NCBI GenBank assembly: GCA_021828405.1
Contig: JAKARZ010000017.1
Span: forward strand, 1-38,491
From: Bacillota bacterium
GTDB taxonomy: Bacteria; Bacillota_E; Sulfobacillia; Sulfobacillales; JAIMBI01
DNA: 38,491 bases
Direction of reading: 5' to 3'
In this document: positions 37,701 through 38,491 of the stretch, one piece after another
Numbering within the stretch: the first letter of the stretch is position 1
Layout of the letters: each line of letters starts with the position of its first letter
Position numbers and translations under genes: made by a program
The notes under the pieces: model-generated
What the model was told of the DNA's origin: nothing
Databases searched by the model: none
The model's input: only the letters and a program-made list of their open reading frames with translations

Positions 37701-38491
37701 CCGAAACGTGCCCCCGACCCCCGCCAACTACGCCCAGCGGAGTGGGCGCGCGGGCCGGGGCGGCCGTCCGGCCTTGGTGTTCACCTACGCCGCGGAAAAC
37801 AACCGCCACGACCGTTACTTCTTCGAGCGTCCGGAGCGCATGGTGTCGGGACAGGTGAACGCCGCCGACTTGGAGATATCCGACCGCGATCTCATTCAGG
37901 CGCACCTGCAGGCCATGTGGCTGGCCGAGGCGGCGATTCCGCTGCGCAACAGCATGCGCGATGTGCTGCTGCTGGACGATGAGCGGCTCCCGCTCCTCGA
38001 AGGGGTGAGCGCCGCGCTCGCGCTGAGCGACCCGGCGGCGGCACAGCTCCAGGCGTCCGCCCTCGGTGTGCTGAAGCCCGTGCTGGACCGGGGAGCGGTG
38101 TCCCGCGACTTTGTGCTGAGTACGCTGCGGGCCGCGCCGGAAGCGTTTGACAGCGCCTTTGACCGCTGGCGGGACATGTACCGGTCGGCCGTTCGGCAGC
38201 GCAACCAGGCCAATGATGAAACGAGCTCCCCGGACCGGCACGTGCGGGAGGCCGCCGCACGACGGTGGAATGCGGCCAACAACGAACTGAAGCTGTTGTT
38301 AAATGACCAGGACAACCGGCAGGACACGGACTTCTATCCGTACCGGTATCTTGCGAGCGAAGGGTTCCTGCCGGGGTACAATTTCCCCCGTCTCCCGCTC
38401 CGGGCGCTCCTGCCGGTGGGAGACAAGAGCCACGTGGTGTCCCGTCCGCGGTTCCTGGCGCTCTCGGAGTTTGGTCCGCGCAACACGTTTT
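34744..38491 (+). CDS. drmA: DISARM helicase DrmA, 3' end beyond the window
   Basis: An open frame of 1249 codons to the window edge without a stop. It is a superfamily 2 DEAD/DEAH-like helicase: motif I T-T-G-T-G-S-G-K-S (Lys115), motif II F-D-E-L-H-T-Y (Asp225 to His228), G-T-S-A-T as motif III, then M-E-L-G-I-D-I-S and motif VI Q-R-S-G-R-A-G-R-G-G (from Gln998). Two C-x2-C pairs, Cys455/Cys458 and Cys562/Cys565, probably bind zinc within a large insertion between the helicase lobes. This matches DrmA, which in DISARM forms the core DNA-loading complex with DrmB. The ATG at 34744 follows AAGGAGG. drmB and drmC should lie just outside to the right. Confidence 0.9.
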   Translation, partial: MDLDVFQLRDRVVGEYVEYVKSFVTVRDERMADFVDRELEQGVLWPDPLIQLNPAFEMGPTVDDLAARGELTEDTARFFRAGGQGLRLYRHQYEALQLAQQGRSYLVTTGTGSGKSLTYLLPIYDRLARERPGPGVRALLVYPMNALINSQLEALRRFHAEHPASSVTFARYTGDVTGDERQKILDQRPNILLTNYVMLELMLTRPSDRLLLTAAMGVLDFVVFDELHTYRGRQGADVALLIRRIRELCASPRLISVGTSATIASPTSTLTGGDYREAAARFARDILDDSITADGVIGETLVRRTVGAPPSDAVALGVAVRDELPRDADAFVRHPMATWIECELGVETHRSGKLQRRPAVSRQMAAKRLAQMSGLDADEAKRHLTRWLDRGSELHLEAGDPVFAFRLHQFLTGGDTVYATLEHPAVRRLTLKAQRFARPGEPGDAVAPLYPLLFCRECGQEYYEVLLNEGFGAAGSDATDPGGLEPWTEGATAGRRGYALVDSENIWGEGRSDELPDHWFDAKRRRLKPEYRGEAPLRIRDVGPERGREYTVWFLPHPLTVCLWCGVAYDRRANEFKKLSRLGQTGRSTAATLVTASTVAALRSEAATAPWAKLLSFTDNRQDASLQAGHFNDFVRTTELRAALYRALEAKGQIEAAAMPGVVLAAYGFDPDTMPKTPVASGPGRERAERAMLRLLEYRVYQDLRRGWKVAQPNLEQCGLLVMRYSGLEEFVHDDRAWDTHPLLARSHPDVRRHVVTVLLDHMRRELAVDASVFSPGDQEQLVRLVEQSLASDWHLGRVSTLDRATSFAPTGADRQRGVLSLGFRSALARFLRRADTWGLPVGISPGLDGEDAYGDFIEALLSALSGQFVTPVDGGRGGYRVMAASLIWTLGSGESMPLDPVRIRTMRTERAKSQEREANKYFQGLYRGTAASRGVMVGREHTAQVPGDVREAREELFRRGDLVALFCSPTMELGIDISELRVVHLRNVPPTPANYAQRSGRAGRGGRPALVFTYAAENNRHDRYFFERPERMVSGQVNAADLEISDRDLIQAHLQAMWLAEAAIPLRNSMRDVLLLDDERLPLLEGVSAALALSDPAAAQLQASALGVLKPVLDRGAVSRDFVLSTLRAAPEAFDSAFDRWRDMYRSAVRQRNQANDETSSPDRHVREAAARRWNAANNELKLLLNDQDNRQDTDFYPYRYLASEGFLPGYNFPRLPLRALLPVGDKSHVVSRPRFLALSEFGPRNTF

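Overview
The window reads as an accessory defence island in a GC-rich bacterium. Ribosome binding sites are strong GGAGG/AAGGAGG type, GTG and TTG starts are used, a lipobox lipoprotein is present, and there is a ferredoxin with a cysteine pattern resembling the seven-iron type. A high-GC, Sulfobacillus-like Firmicute would fit, but no rRNA, tRNA or ribosomal protein gene is present to fix the taxonomy. Only a few genes look like ordinary housekeeping or physiology: a lipoprotein, an S9 peptidase and the ferredoxin. The rest is defence genes, toxin-antitoxin pairs and decaying mobile-element debris.

Left part (1-8.4 kb): a secreted lipoprotein (131-1084), a MntA/HepT-type nucleotidyltransferase-HEPN pair on the minus strand (1459-2186), a frameshifted ATPase pseudogene (2725-3334) next to an intact archaeal-type AAA ATPase (3474-4658), each with a repeat or palindrome just upstream, an IS110 remnant (5401-5680), an S9 prolyl-oligopeptidase-type peptidase (5889-7793) and a ferredoxin (8169-8420).

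Centre (8.5-14 kb, minus strand): a tightly coupled four-gene operon. In transcription order it encodes an unrecognised 279-residue protein, a P-loop ATPase with an unusual Walker B, a BrxD-like P-loop ATPase (DUF2791 type), and a BrxL-like AAA+/Lon-protease protein. The hallmark BREX genes (pglZ, pglX, brxC) are absent, so this does not match any BREX subtype I can name. It is my main candidate for an undescribed system.

Middle right (14.4-25.4 kb): several toxin-antitoxin modules, namely an ImmA/IrrE-HTH protein with a DUF4411 PIN protein, an AbrB antitoxin with a VapC carrying a zinc-ribbon-like insert, an AbrB/MazE-like antitoxin with a Doc-type Fic toxin, and a DUF433 antitoxin with a VapC45-type PIN protein. 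Among them lie pseudogenes (ArsR-like, IS630 C-terminus, secreted DUF5666-like, DUF998), a MarR regulator, and an IS1634-type transposase fragment fused to a truncated MFS transporter. Two small AT-richer unknown genes precede the last block.

Right part (25.9-38.5 kb, plus strand): a DUF262/HNH (GmrSD-like) protein, then drmD (SNF2 helicase), drmMI (adenine methyltransferase) and the start of drmA (helicase). This is the front of a class 1 DISARM system; drmA runs off the window edge, and drmB and drmC would be expected just beyond it. Together the window combines modification-based restriction (DISARM, DUF262), a BREX-derived ATPase/protease module and five toxin-antitoxin pairs in one continuous island.
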